A DNA stretch of 64,000 nt from Curvibacter microcysteis (GTDB taxonomy: Bacteria > Pseudomonadota > Gammaproteobacteria > Burkholderiales > Burkholderiaceae_C). Shown here in pieces: positions 1-9,914 of this stretch. The notes under the pieces were generated by a model. It was not told where the DNA came from, did not search any database, and saw nothing but the letters and a program-made list of their open reading frames with translations. A program made the position numbers and the translations under genes. Position 1 is the first letter of the stretch. Every line of letters starts with the position of its first letter. Where the stretch lies: the NCBI RefSeq assembly GCF_028649435.1, contig NZ_JAQSIN010000001.1; one strand, written 5' to 3'.

Positions 1-312
1 TTGCAAGCGCCGTTCAGGGGCGACGCCAACGACCACCTCTACCAGTGGGAGGCTTCGGGCGACTTTGATCCGTCGCCCGGCCTGGAGCGCATCCGCGCCC
101 GCCTGCTGGCCATCAACTCGGCCGACGACGAGCGCAACCCGCCCGAGTTGGGCTTGATGGAGCGTGAGCTGCGCCGCATCCCCCACGGCCAGCTGCTGCT
201 GGTGCCCGGCGGTCCCGACACCTCGGGCCACGGCACCCTGGCCCAGGCCCGGCGTTGGAAGGGCGCGGTCGAGGCCTTGCTCAAGACCGCACCGGTGGTG
301 GGCGCACCCTGA
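1..312 (+). CDS. alpha/beta hydrolase, C-terminal fragment (homoserine O-acetyltransferase-like)
   Basis: The reading frame is open from the first base, so the start lies outside the window and only about 103 C-terminal residues are visible. The segment INSADDERNPPE has the form of the late-strand catalytic Asp region of alpha/beta hydrolases, and TSGHGT near residue 76 fits the catalytic His loop. The spacing and the sequence RIPHGQLLLVPG between them resemble the homoserine O-acetyltransferase-like branch. The nucleophile Ser would be upstream and cannot be checked. The gene is convergent with rpoD, and the hairpin at 365-396 lies between them. The substrate cannot be told from this fragment. 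Confidence 0.7.
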   Translation: MQAPFRGDANDHLYQWEASGDFDPSPGLERIRARLLAINSADDERNPPELGLMERELRRIPHGQLLLVPGGPDTSGHGTLAQARRWKGAVEALLKTAPVVGAP

Positions 313-364
313 GGGGCATGGCGTCCATTGGCGCCACACCCTTTTTCACGCTGAGCGCATGAGA

Positions 365-396
365 AAAGCCCCTGCACCGTGAAGTGCAGGGGCTTT
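365..396 (-). terminator. Rho-independent terminator of rpoD
   Basis: A perfect 13-bp stem AAAGCCCCTGCAC / GTGCAGGGGCTTT with a 6-base loop lies between two convergent genes. Read on the minus strand it is followed by a short T run (TTTTCTC), so it best serves rpoD, 55 bases downstream of its stop. It may also stop the plus-strand hydrolase transcript, where the trailing T run is only CTTT. Confidence 0.8.
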
Positions 397-451
397 GGTT
401 GGGGGGCGGCTGAAAGGCTCAGCGCGCGCCAGGCCCGGCAGGGCCAGGGCT

Positions 452-2800
<2,349 letters not shown>

Positions 2801-3198
2801 GAAACAACCTCAGAATCAAAATGGGACACAAAGAAAACGCAAGCGCCATGGCTCCCGGCGCGGGTGGCTCAGCGAAGAGGGGCCCGAAGGCGACTTCGCT
2901 GTCGAGAAATCGGTGGCCTACCAGGGGTGAGGCCGCACGTTTCTCAGGGGCAAGATGTCTGGGCGAACATTTGGTGTGCAGTCCTTGCGGATGTTGGGCG
3001 CGTGCCCCGTTGGAGGGGTCGGTGCGGGCCCGGACCGGAGGTGCTGCTGTCGCTCTTGCCGATGTCAACCCTACATTATACCGAAAGCCTTGCTTTTCAA
3101 GGGCTGCTGTGCTTGGGCGCTGTTGTTTCTTGGTTTAGGGGCCCAGGTGAAGGTGGCCCCAGACGCCTGCGCGAGGGCGGGGGGCGCCCAGGCCCGGC
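2801..3198. other. dnaG-rpoD intergenic region
   Basis: 398 bases without a convincing gene. Reading toward rpoD, it holds a perfect TATAAT box (plus coordinates 3075-3080) about 275 bases before the rpoD start, then a GC-rich leader. Short open frames here on both strands lack ribosome sites and family features. I see no terminator between dnaG and rpoD, so read-through is likely in addition to the internal promoter. Confidence 0.6.
3075..3100 (-). promoter_or_regulatory. candidate rpoD promoter
   Basis: On the minus strand, TATAAT (plus 3075-3080) is preceded by TTGAAA (plus 3095-3100) at 14 bases, which is shorter than ideal. A 17-base spacing would instead use CCCTTG. The -10 is a perfect consensus in otherwise GC-rich sequence. 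A start near 3068 would leave a leader of about 265 bases before the rpoD ATG. Confidence 0.45.
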
Positions 3199-5232
3199 TC
3201 ACTCCACAGAGGCGCTCAGCAGTTCTTTTTCCAGGGTTTTGCGGCGGTCCTGCAACTCGCGGTAGCGCTGCAAGGCCAGCGGGTCGCTGCGGGCGGCGGC
3301 GATGGCCTCGTTCTCCAACTGCTTGAGGCGGTCGACCAGCATGCGGTTGAGCACGCCCCGCAGCTCGGCACGCAGCTCTTTGATTTCACCCTCGGTCTGG
3401 GCGTGTGAGCCGGTCATCAGGCGCGTGGCCAGCGCGTCAAAGGGCTGCTGGCGCAGGCTTTCGCGCAGCACCGCCCAGGCCACCGGGCCATGCTCGTGGT
3501 ATTGGCTTTCCAGCCAGACGAAGAGCGCGCCGTGCGGCGGCGGCAGCTCGCACAGCATCTGGTGATCTTCGTGCGTCAGGTGGTCGAGCGCCCCCATGTG
3601 CGACAGCAACAGGCGCGCGGCGTGGTCGGCCCGGGTCACGGGCGGGGTGCGCGGGCCGTCGTCGTTTTCTTCGGGTTTTTGGCCCCATTTGCCCCCGCGC
3701 CAATTGTCGCGGTCACCACCTTTGCCTTTGAAGCCGCCTTCGCCGCCCTTGAAGCTGCCTTTTTCAAAGCGCTTGAAGCCGCCACCCGGGCCATGGCCGC
3801 CCTGGCGTGGGGGGCCGCCGTCTTGCCAGCCGCCTGCGTGGGGCGCGCCATGGCCATGCTGGCCGCTGTGCCAGTCGGGGGCCTCGTCGGCGCCGGGGGC
3901 CGCGCGTTGGCCCGTGCGGCCTGGACTGGTGGCGGCCGCCTGCTGCCACAGCGCGGCCAGGTCGGCGGCAGGCAGCTGGGCCAGCTCGGCCAGTTCGCTG
4001 AGCAGCTGGCGCTTGAGCACCCCTTCGGGCAGGGCGCTCCACAGGGGGCGCGCATTGGCCGCCATGTGGGCGCGGCCTTCGGCGGTGCCCAGGTCGCATT
4101 GTTCGCGTGCGGCCTCGATCAGGAAGCGGCTCAGCGGCAAGGCCTCGGCCACATGGCGCGAAAAAGCTTCGGCGCCGTATTCGCGGATGAAGCTGTCGGG
4201 GTCGTGCTCGGCGGGCAGGAACAGGAACTTGACCGTGCGCGTGTCGGTGGCGTAGGGCAGGGCGCCGTCCAGCGCCTTGCGCGCGGCGCGCCGGCCAGCC
4301 GCGTCACCGTCGAAGCTGAACACCACCGAATCGGTGAAGCGGAACAGCTTGTGCACATGCTCGGTGGTGCAGGCCGTGCCCAAGGTGGCCACGGCGTTGG
4401 GAAAGCCCAGCTGGGCCAGGGCCACCACGTCCATGTAGCCCTCGGTGACCAGGGCATAGCCCTGTTCGCGCAAGGCGGTGCGGGCTTCAAACAGGCCGTA
4501 CAGCTCACGCCCCTTGCTGAACACCGGGGTTTCCGGGGAGTTCAGGTATTTGGGCTTCTCGTCGCCCAGCACGCGCCCGCCAAAGCCGATGCACTCGCCT
4601 TTGACGTTGCGGATGGGGAACATGATGCGGTCGCGAAAGCGGTCGTAGCGTTTGGCGTCTTCCTCGTTGACGATCACCAGGCCGCACTCGGCCAACAGCG
4701 GGCTGTCGTACTCCGGGAAGACGCTGGCCAGGCTGCGCCAGCCCTCGGGCGCGTAACCCAGGCCAAAGCGCTTGGCGATTTCGCCCGACAGGCCCCGGCC
4801 CTTGAGGTAGGCCACGGCTTTGGGGGAGACCTTGAGGTGTTTGCGGTAGGACTCGCCGGCTTTCTCCAGCACGTCGCTGAGGCTCAACTGGCGCTGGCGC
4901 TGCTCTGCTGCACGGGCTTTTTCCTGGGGCGACAGGTCGTCTTGCGGCACCTGCAGACCGTACTGCTGGGCCAGATCGTCCACCGCTTCGAGGAAGCTCA
5001 TGCCACCGTGGTCCATCAAGAAGCCGATGGCATTGCCGTTCTTGCCGCAGCCAAAGCAGTGGTAGAACTGTTTGGTGGGGCTGACCGAGAACGAGGGCGA
5101 TTTTTCCCCGTGGAAGGGACACAGGCCCATGAAGTTGGCGCCTGCTTTTTTGAGCGGCACATACCGGCCGACGATGTCGACCACGTCGGCGCGGGCCAGA
5201 AGCTCCTGGATAAAAGACTGGGGAATCGTCAC
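3199..5232 (-). CDS. dnaG: DNA primase DnaG
   Basis: 677 residues. It makes RNA primers for replication and binds the DnaB helicase through its C-terminus. The N-terminal zinc-binding domain has C38, H41, C59 and C62. The catalytic core follows with EGYMDVVALAQLG (E264) and the Toprim DGD at 308-310. A C-terminal helical domain (about 535-677) is the expected DnaB-binding part. Residues about 435-530 form a Gly/Lys/His-rich low-complexity linker (FKGGEGGFKGKGG and similar) that makes the protein longer than the usual 580-600 residues. The start is GTG at 5232 with AGGA close upstream. It is divergent from the PotD-like gene at 5318 and upstream of rpoD, the remnant of the macromolecular-synthesis operon, here without rpsU next to it. 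Confidence 0.97.
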   Translation of the reverse strand: MTIPQSFIQELLARADVVDIVGRYVPLKKAGANFMGLCPFHGEKSPSFSVSPTKQFYHCFGCGKNGNAIGFLMDHGGMSFLEAVDDLAQQYGLQVPQDDLSPQEKARAAEQRQRQLSLSDVLEKAGESYRKHLKVSPKAVAYLKGRGLSGEIAKRFGLGYAPEGWRSLASVFPEYDSPLLAECGLVIVNEEDAKRYDRFRDRIMFPIRNVKGECIGFGGRVLGDEKPKYLNSPETPVFSKGRELYGLFEARTALREQGYALVTEGYMDVVALAQLGFPNAVATLGTACTTEHVHKLFRFTDSVVFSFDGDAAGRRAARKALDGALPYATDTRTVKFLFLPAEHDPDSFIREYGAEAFSRHVAEALPLSRFLIEAAREQCDLGTAEGRAHMAANARPLWSALPEGVLKRQLLSELAELAQLPAADLAALWQQAAATSPGRTGQRAAPGADEAPDWHSGQHGHGAPHAGGWQDGGPPRQGGHGPGGGFKRFEKGSFKGGEGGFKGKGGDRDNWRGGKWGQKPEENDDGPRTPPVTRADHAARLLLSHMGALDHLTHEDHQMLCELPPPHGALFVWLESQYHEHGPVAWAVLRESLRQQPFDALATRLMTGSHAQTEGEIKELRAELRGVLNRMLVDRLKQLENEAIAAARSDPLALQRYRELQDRRKTLEKELLSASVE

Positions 5233-5247
5233 ACGTCCTATTGTCCC

Positions 5248-5276
5248 CTTAAACTCTTAGTTACATTTACATTCAA
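5248..5276 (-). promoter_or_regulatory. candidate dnaG promoter
   Basis: On the minus strand TTGAAT (plus 5271-5276) and TTTAAG (plus 5248-5253) are separated by 17 bases, within an AT-rich patch in the 85-base divergent gap. A start near 5241 would give a very short leader before the GTG at 5232, which weakens the call. Confidence 0.3.
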
Positions 5277-5317
5277 ATCGGTGAATCAGGACTCAGGCCT
5301 GGGAAGGGCGGCTAGGC

Positions 5318-6418
5318 ATGCCAATCAACGCAACGCGGCGATCACTCTGGCAAGCGGGCCTGGCCCATGCCTGTGCGGGGGGCCTGATGGCCTGGGGACC
5401 CGCGTCGGCCCAAGCCCTGCACCGGACTACAGATCCCGCCAAGACCTTGCGTGTTTTGGCCTGGCCAGGCTACGCCGACCCGGATGTGGTCAAAGCCTTT
5501 GAAGACCGTGAAGGCGCCCGGGTGGAGTTGAGCATCGTCGGCTCGGACGAGTCGCTGCGCCAGCGCATGGCCTTGGTCGACCCCGTGACGGGCGGGCCGC
5601 TGTTCGATGTGCTGGCGGCCAACACGGTGGAACTCCAGCGCCTGCGCGAGCTGCAGATGCTGGCGCCGCTGTCGCTGAACAGCCTGCCGAATGCGGCGGC
5701 TCAGTTGCCCCGTTTCTTGCGCCGCGAGGCGATTCCCGGCATCACCGAGGGCGGGCGCTTGTATGCCATGCCCTACACCTACGCTGAGATGGGTTTGATT
5801 TTTGACCGCCGTCAACTGAGCACGCCACCCCAGTCGCTGACCGTGCTGTGGGACCCCGCCTTGCAAGGCCGCGTCTTGGCGTTTGACAGCGGGACCCATG
5901 GTTTTTCCTTGGCGGCGATGGCCCATGGCCTGTCCCCATTTCAGATCGGCGCTCCCCAATGGGGCTCGATGACGCAGCGCTTGGTCGATTTGCGGCGCAA
6001 TTTGCGGGGCTTTTACAGCTTGCCGGAAGAGTCGGCTGAGATGTTCCGCCGCCACCGCGTGGCCGTGATGTTCGCCAACTACGGTCGCCAGCAACTCAAG
6101 CTGCTGCAGGACCAGGGGCTGGACGTGGGCTATGCCTTGCCGCGCGAGGGCGCACTGGCTTGGCTGGATTGCTGGGCCGTCACGCGCCAGGCGCGCAACC
6201 CGGACCTGGCCGCGCGCTGGGTCAACCACTTGCTGTCGCTGGACATGAGCCGTTTGCTGACGCGCCGGCATGGCCTGGCCAATACCTTGGAGGAACAGCC
6301 GGGCGTGCCCCCGTCGGGTCGCCTGGTCTGGCTGGAACCGGTGGAGAACGAATCGCGCCGGGAGCGCTTGTGGCAGCGCATCGTGGCCGGAGAGCGCCCT
6401 GAAAGGCTGGCCGCATGA
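5318..6418 (+). CDS. PotD/NspS-like periplasmic binding protein
   Basis: 366 residues with an N-terminal export signal (RRSLWQAG, hydrophobic stretch, likely cleavage after the Ala-rich GPASAQA near residue 32). The mature protein has the fold family of spermidine/putrescine receptors. LRVLAWPGYADPD keeps Trp49 and Tyr52, matching the polyamine-contacting Trp and Tyr of E. coli PotD. ALAWLDCWAV keeps Trp282 and Asp284, matching the WxD pair. Asp190 (AFDSGTHGF) may match another ligand Asp. No permease or ATPase gene is nearby. Instead the stop overlaps the start of a membrane diguanylate cyclase by 4 bases (ATGA). This suggests a sensory binding protein like NspS of Vibrio rather than a transporter part. 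The polyamine ligand is inferred. Confidence 0.8.
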   Translation: MPINATRRSLWQAGLAHACAGGLMAWGPASAQALHRTTDPAKTLRVLAWPGYADPDVVKAFEDREGARVELSIVGSDESLRQRMALVDPVTGGPLFDVLAANTVELQRLRELQMLAPLSLNSLPNAAAQLPRFLRREAIPGITEGGRLYAMPYTYAEMGLIFDRRQLSTPPQSLTVLWDPALQGRVLAFDSGTHGFSLAAMAHGLSPFQIGAPQWGSMTQRLVDLRRNLRGFYSLPEESAEMFRRHRVAVMFANYGRQQLKLLQDQGLDVGYALPREGALAWLDCWAVTRQARNPDLAARWVNHLLSLDMSRLLTRRHGLANTLEEQPGVPPSGRLVWLEPVENESRRERLWQRIVAGERPERLAA

Positions 6419-8115
6419 AGCCAGGCAGCATTGCCTTTCGACTCAGTTTGTTGTTGGCGGCCTTCAGTGTGTTTGCGGCGGCCTTGGCCAGCCACTACAC
6501 CTTTGTCACCAGCCGCGGTCTGTTGCGTGAGCGCGCCGAGCACTACCTGATGACGACCACCGAAGTGCTGGGCCGGCACTTGCAGGCCAGTCTGCAATCG
6601 GTCTCGCGCGACACCGTGGCCTTGGCCGCTTTGGCCGCTGCCCAGGGGGCCCTGGAGCCCGGGGCCGCTGCCGCCCCGGCACGCCAGGCCCTGGCTCAAG
6701 CCTTCATGGCCGAGATGGAGTCCCACCCCGATTACCTGCAAATCCGCCTGATTGGCGCCAGCGCACACGGCCTGGAGAGGGTGCGTGTGCAGCGCCAGCC
6801 CACTGGTTTGCTGCGGGTGGCGGACGATGATCTGCAGGAAAAAGGCCATTTCCCTTACGTTTATGAGGCCCTGCCGCTGCCCGCGGGTCAGGTCTACATG
6901 TCGGAGCTGGCGGCCAGCCGCGACGATGCCCTGATCGGGGGCAGCGCCATGCCCAGCTACACCCTGTCCGCGCCGGTGGTGACGGCGGGGGTGGTGCAAG
7001 GCGTTTTGGTGGTTCAGGTGGCGGCGAGGCCATTTTTGCACGGGGTGTCGGCCGACTTGCCCGACGGCTTTCAGCTCTACATGAGCAACCGCTGGGGCGA
7101 CTGGTTGGTCCACCCCGATGCCAGTCAGACCTTCGGCTTTGACCGTGGCCAGCGGGTCTACATCCAGGACAGCTTCCCCGACGCAGCGCGGCTGCTGTCG
7201 GGCCAAGCCCAGCAGTTGGTGACGTCGGTCCGCGACGGCACGGGGGAGTCGGTGGTGGCTGCTTTTGTGCGCTTGCCGATTGGGAGCGAGCAGGAGCCCC
7301 GTTTTTGGATTCTCGGCCTGGCCCAGCCGCTGAGCGCCATCGAGGGGGAGGCTTCGGTGCTGGGTCGCAGCATTGTTCAGGTGCTCCTGCTGCTGTGTGT
7401 GGCGGCCCTCGTGCTGGCCGTGCTGGTGTCGCGCGTGGTGACGGAACCCCTCAAGGCCCTGGCCCAGGCCACGCGGGTGCTGGGCACGGGGCAGCGGGTG
7501 CAGACCCTGCCGACCGAACGCACCGACGAAATCGGCGAGCTGGCGCGCAGCTTCCGCTTGATGGAAGAGCAGGTCTGGCAGCAAATGACCCAGCTGCGCA
7601 CCAGCCACCACGCGATGGACCACCTGGCCCACCACGACCCCCTCACCGGCTTGCCCAACCGCCGCATGGTGGAGGCCCGTCTGGAGCAGGCCCTGCATCG
7701 CACCGCGCAAAGCCAGCGTCCCTGTGCCGTGCTGTTTGTCGACCTGGACCACTTCAAGAACATCAACGACGGCCTGGGCCACGATGTGGGCGACGCCGTG
7801 CTGCGCGGGGTGGCGCAACGCCTGGGTCAAACCTTGCGGGCGGGCGACACGGTGGGGCGCCTGGGCGGTGATGAGTTTGTCGTCGTGTGCCAAGACCTGG
7901 CGGGCGAGGACGACGCGACCCAGCTGGCCTTGAAGCTCAAGGCCCAGTTTGAGCAGCCCGTGTTGGTCGAGGGCATGCCCGTGCAGGTGCAGGCCAGCAT
8001 CGGCATTGCCATGGCCCCGCGCGACGGCACCGAGGTGCGGGCCCTGCTGGCGCGCGCCGACGTGGGCATGTACCGCGCCAAACAAAACGGCCGCAACACC
8101 TACTCCTTCTCCTGA
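6415..8115 (+). CDS. membrane diguanylate cyclase with periplasmic Cache-like sensor and HAMP
   Basis: 566 residues. It makes cyclic di-GMP from two GTP. A first membrane helix (about 8-30) is followed by a periplasmic sensor of about 280 residues resembling a double-Cache domain, a second helix (about 320-342), a HAMP linker (VVTEPLKALAQATRVLGTG) and a GGDEF domain. The active motif GGDEF is intact at 484-488, and the inhibitory I-site RAGD is at 475-478, so product inhibition is expected. There is no EAL domain. Translation is probably coupled to the upstream PotD-like gene through the ATGA overlap. The pair is likely one signalling unit in which the binding protein presents its ligand state to the sensor domain, as NspS does with MbaA; this is inference. 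Confidence 0.92.
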   Translation: MKPGSIAFRLSLLLAAFSVFAAALASHYTFVTSRGLLRERAEHYLMTTTEVLGRHLQASLQSVSRDTVALAALAAAQGALEPGAAAAPARQALAQAFMAEMESHPDYLQIRLIGASAHGLERVRVQRQPTGLLRVADDDLQEKGHFPYVYEALPLPAGQVYMSELAASRDDALIGGSAMPSYTLSAPVVTAGVVQGVLVVQVAARPFLHGVSADLPDGFQLYMSNRWGDWLVHPDASQTFGFDRGQRVYIQDSFPDAARLLSGQAQQLVTSVRDGTGESVVAAFVRLPIGSEQEPRFWILGLAQPLSAIEGEASVLGRSIVQVLLLLCVAALVLAVLVSRVVTEPLKALAQATRVLGTGQRVQTLPTERTDEIGELARSFRLMEEQVWQQMTQLRTSHHAMDHLAHHDPLTGLPNRRMVEARLEQALHRTAQSQRPCAVLFVDLDHFKNINDGLGHDVGDAVLRGVAQRLGQTLRAGDTVGRLGGDEFVVVCQDLAGEDDATQLALKLKAQFEQPVLVEGMPVQVQASIGIAMAPRDGTEVRALLARADVGMYRAKQNGRNTYSFS

Positions 8116-8249
8116 GGCACCGAGCCCAGGTGAGTGGGGGGGCGTGCGCCGTGCGTGGGTTCGGTCGCCGGTGCGGGCCTGCAATGCCCTTGTAAGCCCG
8201 TGTCCGCACAATGGCAGGCTCGCTTCAGAACCCTCAGACAGGAGACACC

Positions 8250-9908
8250 ATGAGCTCGATCTACGACCAGGACTTGCCCCGCAACGATGCCAACTTCGCC
8301 CCGCTGTCGCCCTTGGGCTTCATCGAGCGGGCGGCCCAGGTCTACCCGAATCGACTGGCGGTGGTGCATGGCCGGGGCGAGCAGGCCCTGCGCCGCACCT
8401 GGGCCCAGACCTATGCGCGTTGCCGCCAACTCGCCAGCGCCTTGCGCCAGGCCGGCATTGGCAAGAACGACACCGTGGCCGTCATGCTGCCCAACACCCC
8501 GCCCATGGTCGAAGCGCACTTTGGCATCCCCATGGCGGGTGCGGTCCTGAACGCGCTGAACACCCGCCTGGACGCGGAAACCATCGCCTTCATGCTGGAC
8601 CACGGCGAAGCCAAGGCCGTGATCGTCGACCCCGAGTTCGCCCTGGTCATGCAAAAGGCGCTGGCGCTGCGCCAGTCGCCCCAGCCGCTGCAACTCATCG
8701 AGGTCGAGGACGACTTGTACGGACCGGCTCCTGTGCGCCTGGGGACGCTGACCTACGAAGACTTTCTGGCCGGTGGCGACCCCGATTTCGCCTGGGAAGG
8801 ACCGGCGGACGAGTGGGACGCCATCGCCCTGAACTACACCAGCGGCACCACCGGCAACCCCAAGGGCGTGGTCTACCACCACCGGGGCGCGGCGGTGAAC
8901 GCCATCTCCAATGTGCTGGAGTGGGACATGCCCAAGCACGCGGTCTACCTGTGGACCCTGCCCATGTTCCATTGCAATGGGTGGTGCTTTCCGTGGACGG
9001 TGGCCGCGCGGGCGGGCGTCAACGTGTGCCTGCGCCGGGTTGATCCCGAGGCCATTTTCGGCATGATGCGCGAGCACGGCGTGACCCATTACTGCGGCGC
9101 GCCCATCGTGCACGGCCTGCTGGTCAACGCGCCGGCGGCGCTGAAAGAAGGCCTGCCCAGTGGCGTCAAGGCCATGGTGGCGGGCGCCGCGCCGCCGGCC
9201 TCGATGATCGAAGGCATGGAGGCCCTCGGCTTTGACCTGACCCACGTCTACGGTCTGACCGAGGTCTATGGTCCTGCCACGGTGTGTGCTAAGGACGAGG
9301 CCTGGGACGCGCTGGACATCGGCGAGCGGGCCCGGCTCAACGCGCGCCAGGGCGTGCGCTACCACCTGCAGCGCGAGGTTCAGGTGCTCAACCAGGACAC
9401 GATGACGCCGGTGCCGCACGATGGCGAGACCATGGGCGAGATCATGTTCCGCGGCAACATCGCCATGAAGGGCTACCTGAAGAACCCCCAGGCCACGGCC
9501 GAGGCCTTTGCCGGCGGCTGGTTCCACAGCGGGGACTTGGCCGTGCAGTATCCGGACGGCTACATCAAGATCAAGGACCGCAGCAAGGACATCATCATCT
9601 CGGGCGGCGAGAACATCTCCTCCATCGAGGTGGAGGACGTGCTCTACCGCCACCCCGACGTGCTGGCGGCCGCCGTGGTGGCCAAGCCCGATGCGCGCTG
9701 GGGCGAGACCCCTTGCGCCTTTGTCGAGCTCAAGGCCGGCGCCCAGACCACGCCCGAGGACATCGTGGCGCATTGCAAGAAGCACCTGGCCGGCTTCAAG
9801 GTGCCGCGCGCCGTGGTGTTTGGCGAGCTGCCCAAGACCAGCACCGGCAAGATCCAGAAGTTTGAGCTGCGCCGCCAGGCCGGCTCGGCCACGGCCATCA
9901 ATGTCTGA
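8250..9908 (+). CDS. AMP-dependent acyl-CoA synthetase (medium/long-chain type)
   Basis: 552 residues. It activates a carboxylic acid to its CoA thioester through an acyl-adenylate. The P-loop-like motif YTSGTTGNPKGV, the VYGLTEVYGP core motif, GGWFHSGD, KDRSKDIIISGGENIS and the C-terminal lysine motif PKTSTGKIQK are all present, so it should be active. The family resembles AlkK/DmdB-type ligases; the chain length cannot be told. I chose the ATG at 8250 because AGGAGA sits 6 bases upstream; the extra 13 residues from an earlier ATG look non-native. It is convergent with phoD, with only 6 bases between the stops. Confidence 0.92.
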   Translation: MSSIYDQDLPRNDANFAPLSPLGFIERAAQVYPNRLAVVHGRGEQALRRTWAQTYARCRQLASALRQAGIGKNDTVAVMLPNTPPMVEAHFGIPMAGAVLNALNTRLDAETIAFMLDHGEAKAVIVDPEFALVMQKALALRQSPQPLQLIEVEDDLYGPAPVRLGTLTYEDFLAGGDPDFAWEGPADEWDAIALNYTSGTTGNPKGVVYHHRGAAVNAISNVLEWDMPKHAVYLWTLPMFHCNGWCFPWTVAARAGVNVCLRRVDPEAIFGMMREHGVTHYCGAPIVHGLLVNAPAALKEGLPSGVKAMVAGAAPPASMIEGMEALGFDLTHVYGLTEVYGPATVCAKDEAWDALDIGERARLNARQGVRYHLQREVQVLNQDTMTPVPHDGETMGEIMFRGNIAMKGYLKNPQATAEAFAGGWFHSGDLAVQYPDGYIKIKDRSKDIIISGGENISSIEVEDVLYRHPDVLAAAVVAKPDARWGETPCAFVELKAGAQTTPEDIVAHCKKHLAGFKVPRAVVFGELPKTSTGKIQKFELRRQAGSATAINV

Positions 9909-9914
9909 GGGGGC

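Noticed and set aside
3490..5502. 670-codon open frame opposite dnaG
   Set aside because: Antisense shadow of a certain gene; composition is that of reversed dnaG codons.
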